From Acytostelium subglobosum LB1 (Eukaryota; Evosea; Eumycetozoa; Acytosteliales; Acytosteliaceae), in NCBI RefSeq assembly GCF_000787575.1, contig NW_012236499.1:303703-367702 (forward strand): 64,000 bases of DNA. The letters run 5' to 3'. The notes below the pieces were generated by a model. That model searched no databases. It saw only the letters and a program-made list of their open reading frames with translations, and was not told where the DNA came from. Each line of letters opens with the position of its first letter. Within the stretch, counting starts at the first letter, position 1. Below are positions 50,701 through 62,121 of this stretch, piece after piece. The position numbers were made by a program, and so were the translations under genes.

Positions 50701-53374
50701 GGCCATCCAAGTGATGATTCCCACTCTGTCCAGTGCCAACGGAAGGATGTCACCAACAAAGGAGAGCATCTGGTTGGGCAATGTGGACAACAGTGTTCGG
50801 CATGATTGTGGTGTGAAGAGAGGGAACGAGTACTGTTGGCAGATGAGTTTGAGTGCATGATAACATCCTCTGATCATATCGTCCGGATGTGGATTGGAGA
50901 GTCTACCACAGATCAATCCAATAACATGTGAGAGATTAGAAAGAATCTTGGATTTCTTGGTGACCTATATAATGTTTATGAATATTGTTAGTAAGTGTTT
51001 TAAAGGTCTCTATTGGTACAGGTACATACCATATTCTCATAACCTGGAACATCAAATGTCTCTCTGACCTTTGATGATATTCCTTTCATTGTTCTCTTGT
51101 CGAGTGGTGCAGTGAATACCAACTTTGGTATTATATTGACCAAGGCAATGCCAGCAGAGTTCCTCACTCTAAAGTCATTGTCTCCAAGCTGTTCAATGAG
51201 GAAGTCCAATACCTTTGGCTGGATGGCGATGGCGATTGATCCTCCAGACTCTGGCTCCTTGTCCGCAGGTGACGATGTGCAGAGTACATGTGCCTTCTGT
51301 TGAATGTTCTGCTCAAGATACTCGATGATCGTGTAGTCAATCTTTGATAGTGTATCTAGGATCTCGAGCTTCACCAGCCAATAGGTGGATGAACTGATAC
51401 ACAAGAGATGTCGAAGTGCCACCAGAGCCCAGTCACTGTGCTTACTCAACGACAGCGTGGGAAGACACTCTCCAACACCAGTACATGAGAGCTTTGCTGT
51501 GATTGAAGATGAGTCGAGAAGAGCGCGAAGTAGATGAGCCATGAGGTACGGGATACAAAGATGTGATTGCAGTAGTGTTGTGTTGATGGGGTGGTAGACG
51601 TTGTTGCTGGTGATGTGGTCGGCCTCTAGGAAGCCACGGATCAGACATCCGATGAGCAATGCTGAAGATCCACGCAGGAGGGGGTCGGGATCGCTAAGAT
51701 GTTGAAGATATTCCTCCTTTGGAATCGAGTCCAATGTGAAGCTGCCCACTGATTGAGTTGAGGTGGACAGACCCAGTGAACGCTCACCCTTCTCTCCTGC
51801 TGCTGAAATGTCTGCAAACAACTTGAATGAAATCTCCGATACACTCAGGTTGTCAAAGAGCTGTTGGGCTAGGACTGGTTCCTCTTGGTCGGCAAAGAAC
51901 TCAGAGTAGAAGGTGCGAGGGAAAAACTTGACAGATTGTGCCAAACAATTAATGACAACGGCCTTTAGACTGACACGAATGGTGGACTGTGGAGAGAAGG
52001 CCATCAAGCGAAGCTGGTGTACAGTCTGCTGTACAAGGGGCTTGGGCCACACATAGTCATACTTTCCAAATGTAACCAGCAGCTGTTGTAGCAACTCTAG
52101 ACTGGCACCAACTACATTGTGATCGTACGACTCATTGTCGATGGACTTGAGAAGCTTCAGAATGAACTGTAGGAAGAACTGTAGTCTGTTGGAGAAGATA
52201 TCAGTGATTGGCACTGTATTGTTTGGTGTTGTGGAACCTGATGATTGATGTCTTTCAACTGGATCTAAATGTAATAGTGGGTGTTAGTTATGGGTGTAGG
52301 AATGATGTATGATCAATCAGTTGTATGAACACACATACCATGACTAGTAGAAGACTCTTCAGATAGCTTTACCAACTGGAGATAGGTAAAGAGTACACCA
52401 AGCATCTTGTTGGAGGGATGGTCGGAAGCTACTGTGTTGCTCGGCGTGGTGAATGTGTGTAGTGTGTCGATCACCTGCTCAAAGATTGGACGTGGATAGT
52501 GGCGACAGATAGATACAATGCAGAATGACGAAGCTCTACGCACTGCAGCAGATCCGTGTGCTAGATTGCGCAAAAAGACTTCGATAACCTGTGTCATCTC
52601 GCTGTCCTTTAGGTAGGTGATCAATACACGGGCAATCGACTCCATGGACTGTGCTATCGACTCTTGCAGGGCCTCATCGTTGGTCATTGAGAGAAGGTGA
52701 TTGATGGGTCCAATCAATGAGGTGATGTACTTCCTGCTCTTGGACGGACGGATAAAGCTGCACACCTCTCCAAACTTTGTAAGTGCGATACGTTGTGACT
52801 TTAAAGGGAATGGTTTGCTAAGGATGGCATATGCCGTTGACAGTACACTGCTACTTGATGTTGATGATGATGATGATGAGCTTGTTGTAGATGTATGCTG
52901 TTGTTTGTCTGTCGATGTAGTGGTAGTCATAGGATCACCACTTGAGCTCTCCTTTGATTTGCGATCCATTGGACGTCCCTTTAATACTCTAAACAACTCA
53001 TACAATATCCTCTCATGGTATGTGTATATTAATATCTAGTGTTGAAGGAGTAGATGATGATGATGATTAGTACGTGAAGGTCGGTGTATACACTCACTCA
53101 CTTGCTCATTGACTCGCTCACTAACCTTTATAGTTCTATTTAAACTCTCTTCAGCGACAGAGTAGACGTTGAGATCTTTATCACCATGTGCTCGTAGCAA
53201 CAATGAGAGCGTTATCGATAGGAATCTAGGAAAGTCAGAGTTATTCCTGATGGTTGGTGAGCATATCTGCTCGGCAATCGTACGACATGCATCTATCTTC
53301 TCCTTTCGAAGGTTCTGATCGTCAGTGTCGATTGGTGATGTCGACAATACATCTAGAGCACGGAGAAGGTCCAT
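44784..53374 (-). CDS. htt: huntingtin
   Basis: A giant HEAT-repeat scaffold. The start is ATG 53374 (MDLLRALDVLSTSPID), close to the amphipathic N-terminus of animal huntingtin. CRTIAEQICSPTIRNNSDFP and YSVAEESLNRTIK follow. After a short intron (53125 to about 53036) come RPSKSRKYITSLIGP and SAAVRRASSFCIVSICRHYP, both aligning to the first animal HEAT units. The main exon runs from about 50964 to 45390. The N-terminus has no polyglutamine; a Thr/Ser insert lies near 52860. The last exon ends INIQQQQQ, so a short Gln run sits at the very C-terminus. Six exons give about 2,700 residues. The long exon has several acidic or Ser-rich inserts. Identification rests on N-terminal similarity plus size and architecture. 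Confidence 0.85.
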
Positions 53375-53543
53375 CTTCTTCCTATCTCTATTTGTATTTC
53401 TGTTTAGATATGTATGTGGGTATTGATTGTTAATGAGTGATGATCATCACCTCTTCGTCATTCATATGATTGTTTTTTTTTTTGAATTTGACCCAGGTCC
53501 AAGTCATTTAGACCTAGTCATTCTGCTTAGTACCACAATCAAC

Positions 53544-55199
53544 ATGTATATTATAAGAACACTTATAAGACCATACAACAATGGTCACCAAACATGGTCC
53601 ATGACAAAACGTCTATGCCGACAGTACTCCACCATCAGCAGTACAGTAACGGAAAACAGCGGCGACGCAACCCATCAACAACACTATGATGTGGTGATAG
53701 TAGGAGGTGGTCTGGTGGGCACAACAATGGCATGCTCTTTGGGTGCCACACCAACAACCCAACACCTAAAGGTGTGTCTCATAGAATCACAAGCAGTCAA
53801 GCCATTGCACCCACTACAGAGCACACCAGACTTGAGAACTCTGTCGTTCAACAATACATCGGTGGCACTGTTCGATGCGGTTGGTGCATGGTCGCTCATC
53901 AAGGACACCAAGAGAACCGCTGCCTTTGACCAGGTCAGAGTGTGGGATGCCAGTGGCGGTGGTGGCATTCACTTTGCAAACAATGGTGAGCCAATGGGTC
54001 ACATCTTGGAGAACAACATCGTCACGGCTGCACTGTTTGAGACATCCAAACAGTATTCAAATGTAACACTGCGATCACCAGTCACTGTAAAGAACGTTGA
54101 TATGTCTGGTGGAGAGGTGTCTGACAATCCAACAACGACCATCACACTCTCTGATGGTAGTCAAATTACAACCGATCTAATAGTATGTAATGTTCAAACA
54201 AACTTTGATAGTACCTATAACTAATAACTTATTTAGATTGCAGCAGATGGTGGCAATTCAATCATCAAGAAACAACTCAATATGTCCAGTGTTGGTAGGA
54301 ACTACAATCAAAAGGCTGTTGTTTGCACACTAAAGATAGCATCAAACTATCAATCAAATACACTCTTCCAACGTTTCCTTCCAACTGGTCCAATCGCACT
54401 TTTACCCGTTAGTAGTGTTTATGATACAATATTGTATCTCGGAACTTGTTTTATTAATACCCTTCCTATCATAGCTTGCAGATGGTTATGCATCAATCAT
54501 ATGGTCAACCAACACTCTACATGCCAACTATTTGCTGGAGCTGGACGATGAAAGCTTCATGACACAACTCAAACATGCTTGGTTCTCTGCAGCGAGCACC
54601 AGCAATAACAGTGCAATTGAACTGTTGCACAATCTATTCAGCACCAATCCAAATCGAATGTCTGGCAATGAACTGTTGTTGCCTCCCATTGAGAGTGTTG
54701 CCTCGAAGCGAGCTGCCTTCCCCCTGCGACTGGACCACACTCAATCATATGTACAGCAGGGCCTCTGTCTAATTGGAGACGCTGCACACGTTGTTCATCC
54801 ACTGGCGGGCCAAGGCGTAAACCTTGGACTGGCCGATGTGATTGCACTAACCAAATCCCTTGGAGAGGGTGTGGCATCAGGCTACTCTGTTGGAAATCGA
54901 GTGTTGTTGGACAGGTACCAGGAGGAACGACAGTTTGAGAACATCAAGATGATGGCCAGCATCGACACACTTTTCAACTTGTTCACTCATTCCTCACTGC
55001 CAATTATGGCCATCAGGAATGTTGGCATGTCCATCTTGGATACACTCACACCTCTAAAGGTATGTAGTAGGAGATGGTCAACAGACTATTTCACTCGAAT
55101 AATCATTCACTAACTAGTGTCATCCCTCCATAGAATGCCATAATGTCAATTTCCAAAGGCAACAAGGAAGTTCTGAGAGGTGTTGGAAAGCAAAACTAG
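53544..55199 (+). CDS. coq6: COQ6 ubiquinone biosynthesis flavin monooxygenase
   Basis: Hydroxylates the ring of the coenzyme Q precursor on the matrix side of the mitochondrial inner membrane. The start is ATG 53544 (MYIIRTLIRPYNNGHQ), a presequence with Arg and no acids. The FAD motif is YDVVIVGGGLVGTTMACSL. RTLSFNNTSVALFDAVGAW and the GHILENNIV block follow. An intron near 54183-54237 joins LI|IAADGGNSIIKKQL. A second near 54408-54475 joins LLP to LADGYASIIWSTN. The second FAD motif is LIGDAAHVVHPLAGQGVNLG. The last exon ends GVGKQN with TAG at 55197-55199. Upstream in-frame sequence from 53427 is not needed. Confidence 0.95.
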
Positions 55200-55321
55200 T
55201 GTGTTTGAATTTGGCGCCAAAATAAACAGTGTGATCAACAACCTACCCACGAACCAGAGTGACACAGCAATATAATCTAATACAATCATTGATAAACAAA
55301 GATAATAATATATATATAGTA

Positions 55322-58300
55322 ATGATGAGTAGATCCAAGAAAACGCCAATCAGTGTAATAGCACTGCTTCCTGCCCCTTCACGGTCAACCATCCAGTATC
55401 ATCCATTCAAAACATCATACGTGTTGGCAACATGTCTAGAATCAAATCAGATCATTCTCTACAACACTGCTGACAACAGTCAACAACAACAACAACATCA
55501 AAAGAAGGAGAATAATGGAAATAAGTTTTCACATCACAATGAACATATTACCTCTTGTTGCATATCTCCAAAGGGTGATTGTGTTGCCAGTGCATCACTT
55601 GACAAGACAGTGGTCCAGTTCTCTTTGAGATTCAACTCAACATCGACCTCCAGCAATAGTATCAAGAAGACTCTATTGACATACAACAGTGGAAATGCGT
55701 CAGCACTGGCCTTCAACTCTACTGGATCATCATTGGCTGCAGGATCAATGTAACTATCTATACATTGCCAAAGACAACAACATACACTAACCAACTAACT
55801 GTCACACACAAAAACATATTAGAGATGTCATTAAACAGGTGAATATGGTGGACAATGCTCAAGTGATCACATTCAAAGCACACGATGGTCAAGTACAGTC
55901 CATTGCGTACTCTCCCAATGGAAAGTACATGGCCACCATTGGTGCAGAGGATAATACACTAAAGTTGTGGTCTACCGACAAGCTATCATCTGATGAGGCC
56001 ATCTTTGAAAGAGAGGTGACGTATGTATATCTCAGTGTGTGTGATATACAAGAGAGAGATGGTCACTAACATTAATGATACTGTTACCAATCAATCACCA
56101 AGTGCCAACTGTCAAATGAGCTGGAAGCCAGACAGCTCCCATCTGGCAATATCATCCACCAATAGTGTCATTTGTCTGTCAGCCACTGCCAATTGGGATC
56201 TCGTATCATCATTTGAGGATGATGGTCACACCAGGGAGGTGACCGCTCTGGCCTGGTGTCCAAACGGAATCTACTTGGTGTCTGTTGCTCAAGACAAGAA
56301 CCTACTGGTTTGGAACACCAACACTCTTCAACAGGTCGCCCAGTATAGGCATGACTGTACCATCAGTAGCATTGCTTGGAAGCCAGATGGAAACTGTCTC
56401 TCATTCGTAACTATCAAACCTCTATGTATATGTTAACATTTGACTAGCATCACTGACCAATACACTCATCTTTTATCCAACAAACAGATTGATACTAAAG
56501 GACAGTTGGGTACCTATTGGAATGTTATCCCATCTACATTGGTATCACCTCTAGACCAAGCGGCAATAGATCGTTCAAAGGAACTCATGGAGCTTTTCGA
56601 CGATGATGAAGACATCGACATGAAGGTACAATCCAACACACCAATGTCCAGACTTAGAAAACCCATAATGAATGACACTGTGATGTCACCCAAAGGCGAC
56701 TCTGATGAGAATGATTATGAGGCGGTGGACGAGGACGAGGAGGATGAGGAGGAAGAGGAACATGATTATGAATCGGAACTGGAAGAGATCAAGTTTGTTG
56801 GTGGTAGTGGAAAGAAGACCTCAAGATCTATACAGTCAAACATCAATACCACCGCCATCACCACCACACTGTCATCATTCCAACCTGGATCAACGAGTCA
56901 TCTGACAAAGAGACGATACTTTATGGCCTACAACATGATTGGAATGATTATCAAACGAGAAGAGGATGACACAAACAAGGCTGGCTCAATTGAAATTGAG
57001 TTCAGCGAGACTTCCTTCCACAGAAAGATCACGATGCCCGACAACAGTCACTTTGACCTAGCCTCCCTAGGTCGCAAGGGTGCTATATTTGCATCATCCA
57101 CCGAGTCCACTTTATGTTTCAAACCATTCGACTCACTGGGCGGTATTGGCAACGAATGGACGCTACACAGTGAGGGTGATCCAATCGTGGGTGTAGCCAT
57201 TGGCGAGCGATTCATCACGTCGTGCTCAAAGAGTAGAATACTACGAGTGTTCACACTTGGTGGCATCCAGTCTGCTATACTCTCTATCGATGGAGACCTT
57301 GTCACGATGGCAATCAATGGCAATGATCAACTGGCCATTGTATACTCCAGCAACAATGGACTGATTCTCAACTACATCGACTTGAACAATGGAAAGCAAT
57401 TGTATCAAGGTTGTGTTCCAGTGTCGCCTCAGTCCGAGCTTAAATGGCTCGGCTTCTCTGACAGTTCAAATCAACTGACAACCTATGACTCCAACGGAAT
57501 GATCAGGATATTGGCCCATGCCTGGCCAAATGCAGTGTGTGCATTACAGTGGATGCCACTTATGGTAATGAAATCGAAGCGATCATCCTCTCATTGGATC
57601 GTTGGATTGAACGATAGCCATGTATATTGTATCATTTGCCAGGTAATATTGAACATCTCACCTCCATTGCAACAGCACACACTAACCAAATCACCTACTT
57701 CCGATCACCTACTTTTAAAGGACTATCCCCTGACGATTCCAAGGCCTACTCTATCGACCATACCGATCAATCATCCATTGCTCCCCACTCCAGAGGTCAC
57801 TAGCCACCTTGAGGAAACGTATGTATAAATACACAATGTTATGTTTTGTTCACTCACACATATGACTAAAATCATGATCCAAACACATATAGATTATACA
57901 AGAATAGACAGTCATACAATAGGTTTAGCCACAGTAATAGATCAACTGTGGAGGATCTTGTTCTGAAGGAGCAAGCGGCATATGATTCTGACGTCCTACG
58001 TCTCTTTGGTGTAAGTTTTATGGTGTTGTGAATGAATATCTGTCGGACTTGTCACCAACCAAACTTCTCCCCCCTCATATACTTAGGCCATTATCAAGTC
58101 TGGCAAGTCTGGTACACCACCACAGTCTCAGAGGTGCTTTGAGCTGTGCCAGATGCTCAAGCTTGAAAAATCACTCAACATTGCATTCAGGGTGGCCAAT
58201 GATCACAAAGCCTCAGACATTGCCTCCAGGATCAACACTTTGGTTGACAAGTTCCAGGAAGAGCGAACATCACAATCCCAGCGTCACTCTCAAGCGACAT

Positions 58301-58680
58301 TGGCAGTATCTCAGTCACCATCGCCAGACACTACTGTTAGGCAGGTCTTAGACTCGAGTAGTAAGGAGAACGAACATGTTGTCATTTCTCCAGCATCCAA
58401 GACAACAAAGAAGGACACACCAGTGTCAGCCTCCAAGAAGGAGACCAAAGAGACACGACCAACCGCCTCCACATTGGTTCAACAACAAATTTTGTTCAAC
58501 AAGGCGTCCAGTCCATCAAAGACAACATCAGCCACGGTCAAGTCCTCTACCTTGCCATTCCCTAAACTGAATGTGACCGCCAAGAAGACAGAGAGTACCT
58601 TATTGTCTGGAAACAAGAAGCGCAAGGAGACACCAGAAGACAACAACAGCAATCCATTCAAATTAATGAAGAAGACCTAA
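55322..58680 (+). CDS. WDHD1/Ctf4/AND-1 replication hub protein
   Basis: Links the CMG helicase to polymerase alpha at the replication fork. The start is ATG 55322 (MMSRSKKTPISVIALLP). WD repeats occupy the first 350 residues (HITSCCISPKGDCVASASLD; GQVQSIAYSPNGKYMATIGA; REVTALAWCPNGIYLVSVAQ). IDTKGQLGTYWNVIPSTLV and an acidic stretch of Asp/Glu (56700-56790) follow. The SepB domain includes YNMIGMIIKREEDD and SNNGLILNYIDLNNGKQLYQ-like blades, with HAWPNAVCALQWMP. The helical tail carries KLEKSLNIAFRVANDHKASD. It ends with a Lys/Ser/Thr-rich tail (KKRKETPEDNNSNPFKLMKK). There are about seven short introns and about 960 residues. Confidence 0.92.
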
Positions 58681-59154
58681 GATGCTGACAGTATAATGAA
58701 GTTCCATCTTTTTTTCAAACCAGATATTTTGTTGATTGATTTAATAATTATTAAATTAAATAATTTTGATCATAACACCCCCACCAAAAAAGAAATCAAG
58801 ACGACAAGTCCCCCTCAGCCCCAACGATTAAACTCACACTACCTCATCCCTCTCAGTAGACATTCGATCAGTTCTCTCTTTTACGTCTATCTATCTACCT
58901 ACTACTAAAGCCGAATCAACCAACACTGTTGATTTCAATAGCAATTTGGATACATTATCTCTATCTATTCTAATATAAATATATAATTGTTCGACCAACA
59001 CTAGCTTGATTGTTTAATATAGCAATTCATTGTATTTGGTTCATTTACACATAATATATTTAATTTTAATACACATTATCCATATACCTATTACCTTATA
59101 GAACTATTGCTACCTTCATTTTAATCATCACCCAACAACAAATTAACTACAAAA
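58681..59154. other. spacer and promoter of the methyltransferase gene
   Basis: Very AT-rich, with T-runs near 58705-58760 and an A/C-rich leader just before ATG 59155 (ACCCAACAACAAATTAACTACAAAA), a context typical of highly expressed amoebal genes. No gene is seen. Confidence 0.5.
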
Positions 59155-60546
59155 ATGGTCCAAATTCAAACCAACTACCAATCCAAACCAGTCGAGATCA
59201 ACGTGTCTGCCGAGAAGTTGATTCAGTTCCTTCTGGACGTGTCCTCATGCGCCAAGTGCTACCCATTCGTTGATGTCGTTGAGAAGGTCTCTGACAATAC
59301 CTTTAGATGGACCATGCAGGAGCGTAAGGTCGGCAGCATCCAGATGAAGGCCACCCATGTCACAAAGTACACCCGTAATGCCAACACCATCACCTGGGAG
59401 AACATGCCCGGCGGAAACATGTCCTCTGTTGGAAAGTTCATCATTTCCTCTGTCAATGCCAACAAGTCCACACTGACCGTTGACTCGATCGTCGAGACCG
59501 ACATTGAAATCCCCAAGCTTTTGGTCGGCTTTGCCAAGACCATGGGTCAGCGCGAGATGGCCCAGTCATGGGATGCCTACGTACTGAGCATCAAGAAGAC
59601 AGTCGAGTCGGGCAAGGTCACCAAGGTTGCCCCAGTCGAGGACGTCGTCGTCAAGGACCAGAAGTTTGAGAAGGTCCGTCTCCAGGAGAACCTGAGAACC
59701 GAGAACTACAACACAATGGTCTCTGACTACTATGATATTGTGACCGAGACCTACCAAAGTGGCTGGGGCAACCATTTCCACTTTGCGCCATTCAAGACCA
59801 GCACCGAATCCCTCGAGACTGCCGTCACCCGTCTGGAGCACGAGGTCGCCGACTCTGCTCGCATCACCAAGGACAGCTTCGTGTTGGACGTTGGTTGTGG
59901 TGTAGGTGGACCCACTTTGGAGATCTGCAAGTACACTGGCTGTCGTATCCGTGGTCTCAACATCAACAAGAAGCAAGTCGGCATTGCCACTGAACGTGCC
60001 CGCCAAATGGGTCTCTCTGATCGTGCCGGTTTCGACCATGGTGACGCCATGAAGATGCCCTACGCTGACAACACCTTTGATGTGGTTACCTTCTTCGAGT
60101 CCACTTGTCACATGCCAGACAAGCAGGTCTTCCTCAAGGAGTGTTTCCGTGTGTTGAAGCCAGGCGGACGTCTTTCTGGTTCCGAGTGGCTGCAGTGTGA
60201 GAAGCCATCCGAGAAGGATATCATCCAGTTCATCGAGCCAATCTGTGCCCACCACTCTGTTCCACACATGGGCTCATTGAACTCCTACCGTTCAATGATG
60301 GAGAAGTCTGGCTTCTACGTCCACATCGCCATGGACCTGACCCAATCTGGTGACATCCTCCGTAACTGGGAGATTCTGGACAACAAGACAATCAACACCT
60401 TCAAGGCCTTGCCAAAGGGTTCCGTCGACCCTACCATCGAGATGATGATTTCTGGTGCCATTGCTCTCTCTGAGGGTGCACGCTTTGGTGCATTCGTCTT
60501 GGGTCGTTTCTTGGCTTCCAAGGACCTTCCAAGAGCCAAACTCTAA
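59155..60546 (+). CDS. SRPBCC (polyketide cyclase-like) domain fused to an SMT-like class I methyltransferase
   Basis: A single exon of 463 residues. Residues 1-150 form a START/SRPBCC-like fold (VEINVSAEKLIQFLLDVSSC; WENMPGGNMSSVGKFIIS). Residues 200-460 are a SAM methyltransferase: YYDIVTETYQSGWGNHFHFA, the SAM loop VLDVGCGVGGPTLEICKYTG (residue 243 on), IRGLNINKKQVGIATERARQ, FDVVTFFESTCHMPDK and RVLKPGGRLSGSEW. The YQ.GWG-HFHFAPF pattern matches sterol 24-C-methyltransferases and relatives. The N-terminal lipid-binding-like domain is not part of ordinary SMTs. The substrate is therefore a sterol, isoprenoid or polyketide; the sequence does not decide. Codons are extremely C-biased with no introns, so it is highly expressed or a recent intronless copy. 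Confidence 0.82.
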   Translation: MVQIQTNYQSKPVEINVSAEKLIQFLLDVSSCAKCYPFVDVVEKVSDNTFRWTMQERKVGSIQMKATHVTKYTRNANTITWENMPGGNMSSVGKFIISSVNANKSTLTVDSIVETDIEIPKLLVGFAKTMGQREMAQSWDAYVLSIKKTVESGKVTKVAPVEDVVVKDQKFEKVRLQENLRTENYNTMVSDYYDIVTETYQSGWGNHFHFAPFKTSTESLETAVTRLEHEVADSARITKDSFVLDVGCGVGGPTLEICKYTGCRIRGLNINKKQVGIATERARQMGLSDRAGFDHGDAMKMPYADNTFDVVTFFESTCHMPDKQVFLKECFRVLKPGGRLSGSEWLQCEKPSEKDIIQFIEPICAHHSVPHMGSLNSYRSMMEKSGFYVHIAMDLTQSGDILRNWEILDNKTINTFKALPKGSVDPTIEMMISGAIALSEGARFGAFVLGRFLASKDLPRAKL

Positions 60547-60660
60547 AGAGTGGTTTATCTGTTTAACTAATAAATAACCAAGTGGATGGTTGTTAGTACT
60601 GAATTGTCAGTTGTAGTGGACATTAACTTTGACCTGTGATCATTAACCTCCTCTTGACAT

Positions 60661-61506
60661 TTATTTGATATACTCTTTGATAGTTTGTCTCAGTCCATTC
60701 AAAGAGCTGTGATCAGGTTCGCCAAGCTGAACTACTACCTCAAAGTGGGCACCAGTAAGATCTTCAAAGACGCGAACGTCTTGGCACTTCCAATGTTCGA
60801 GTAGACGCTTTGCAAAGTTATGTGATTGAATAGAGTTGACCCATTCATCAGTGGGGGCGTGCACAAGCATCCAAGCAGTAGAGGTAACAAGAGAGTTGTC
60901 TTGGTCGGTGCAAGCGATGATCTGCTGTGGTGACTCCCATTGTGTTCTGTCATCAGTGTTGTAGACAAACTGGATGTTCTCGAGATAGGATGGGAAGTCT
61001 TTCTCCAACTGAACATTGTCAAAGATACCTTGAATGCCAATGACACGAGTGATTTTGAATGGAGGCAAAGGGTCGTTGGTGTTCGCATGCAAGTAGTGTT
61101 GCTGTTGCAGCGTGATCATCGAGACCATATGAGCACCGCAGCTGTGACCCATGAGATTAATGTTGTTGATATCATATCTGTAGTCTTGGTGGTTGGTGAT
61201 CAACCAGCGGATGGCAGCAGACAGGTCGTTGTTGTGCGATGGATAGTGGACTGGTGTCTTGTGAGCTTTCTTACTGAGACGATAGTTGACGATGGCCACC
61301 ATAAGACCCTGTGACGCCCAGAAGCGGCCTAGTGATGTGTACTCAGACTTATCTCTGTCCATCCAAAATCCACCGTGAACAAAGACGAGAAGAGGGAATC
61401 TGTGCTTTGAGTCAACAGAATCGAGAGAGGGCTCGTACAGGTCCATCTTCAAGGAGCCAACACTCTTTGAGTAGTTGATGTCGTAGTATATAGCTGTTTT
61501 ATCCAT
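60661..61506 (-). CDS. alpha/beta hydrolase, kynurenine formamidase/BD-FAE-like esterase
   Basis: Single exon, 281 residues, from ATG 61506 (MDKTAIYYDINYSKSVG). The oxyanion motif is VFVHGGFWMDRDKSEY; the nucleophile elbow is NLMGHSCGAHMVSMITL; LSAAIRWLITNHQDYRYDI and IGIQGIFD come between. The catalytic Asp is likely in HAPTDEWVNSIQSHNFAKRL and the His in LTGAHFEVVVQL. The HGG plus GHSxGAH pair fits kynurenine formamidase (tryptophan catabolism) and related carboxylesterases; substrate is inferred only. Upstream in-frame sequence to 61575 would need a TTG start and is not used. Confidence 0.85.
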   Translation of the reverse strand: MDKTAIYYDINYSKSVGSLKMDLYEPSLDSVDSKHRFPLLVFVHGGFWMDRDKSEYTSLGRFWASQGLMVAIVNYRLSKKAHKTPVHYPSHNNDLSAAIRWLITNHQDYRYDINNINLMGHSCGAHMVSMITLQQQHYLHANTNDPLPPFKITRVIGIQGIFDNVQLEKDFPSYLENIQFVYNTDDRTQWESPQQIIACTDQDNSLVTSTAWMLVHAPTDEWVNSIQSHNFAKRLLEHWKCQDVRVFEDLTGAHFEVVVQLGEPDHSSLNGLRQTIKEYIK

Positions 61507-61969
61507 TTGATTGTAATATCTGTTGAGAAAGAATAAAATGAAAGTGGAGTGCGACGATCGTAGTTGATGCCACAATGTGAGTGTATCCTGGTTGTTGTTG
61601 AATGTGTTGCTAAAGAATAGTTTCAGCAGTGATGTACAATATATCTATCAAATTCACCTTGATCATGTGTTGCAAACCTATTTAATTTTTCTGTTGGATA
61701 ACAGAGATTAGGGCGCAATGACGTTGACGATCGTGGAGACCCTGGTCCTTCAAGGGCTGGTGGAATCATCTCATCCTCGCCACCAGACGGCTTCAATGCA
61801 TGAGACCTTTGCCGTACACAGAGAGAGGCTGAACAATCACAAAGTGCAATCGCTGATGCAGACAGAAATGACACACGCATCTACATTCTTCTGTTTGCTG
61901 CGAGAGCTATCGATGGTCTGCTGGCAATGGTTCCGCTTCGTCATTGTACAAATAATTGATACAAAGAGT

Positions 61970-62025
61970 AAGTTTGAACACACAATTTAATATTAAAACA
62001 CATATTAAATTGTGTGTTCAAACTT
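61970..62025. repeat. perfect 24-bp inverted repeat with 8-nt loop
   Basis: The arm AAGTTTGAACACACAATTTA... (61970-61993) is exactly complementary to 62002-62025, with the loop TAAAACAC. It would form a strong hairpin in DNA or RNA. It is AT-rich and lies just before the direct-repeat copy at 62016-62057, which it overlaps. Confidence 0.95.
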
Positions 62026-62057
62026 GCAAGTTTTGTCTCATGTAGTTTAGAGTGAAT
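62016..62057. repeat. 42-bp direct repeat, copy 1
   Basis: Matches 63074-63115 at 40 of 42 positions; the core from 62024 to 62057 (34 bp, containing GTTTTGTCTCATGTAGTTTA) is identical. It lies 65 bp before the ankyrin ATG at 62122. Confidence 0.95.
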
Positions 62058-62121
62058 GAAAAAGACAAGTTCGAACTCCGATTAGTCAACCACTTATATT
62101 TATATTTACATATAAACATAC

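Larger units (their letters stand above)
61507..62121. other. spacer with coding-like fragments and repeats
   Basis: Between about 61700 and 61960 the plus strand reads RNDVDDRGDPGPSRAGG and, after a stop in the same frame, DLCRTQREAEQSQSAIADAD; another frame is open from 61718 to 61990. None has a family match I can give. The right part holds a 24-bp perfect inverted repeat and one copy of a 42-bp direct repeat. It could be a decayed gene next to a repeat. Confidence 0.4.

Noticed and set aside
53427-53543. N-terminal extension of COQ6
   Set aside because: Upstream sequence is hydrophobic spacer text crossing a T-run; the ATG at 53544 gives a good mitochondrial presequence.
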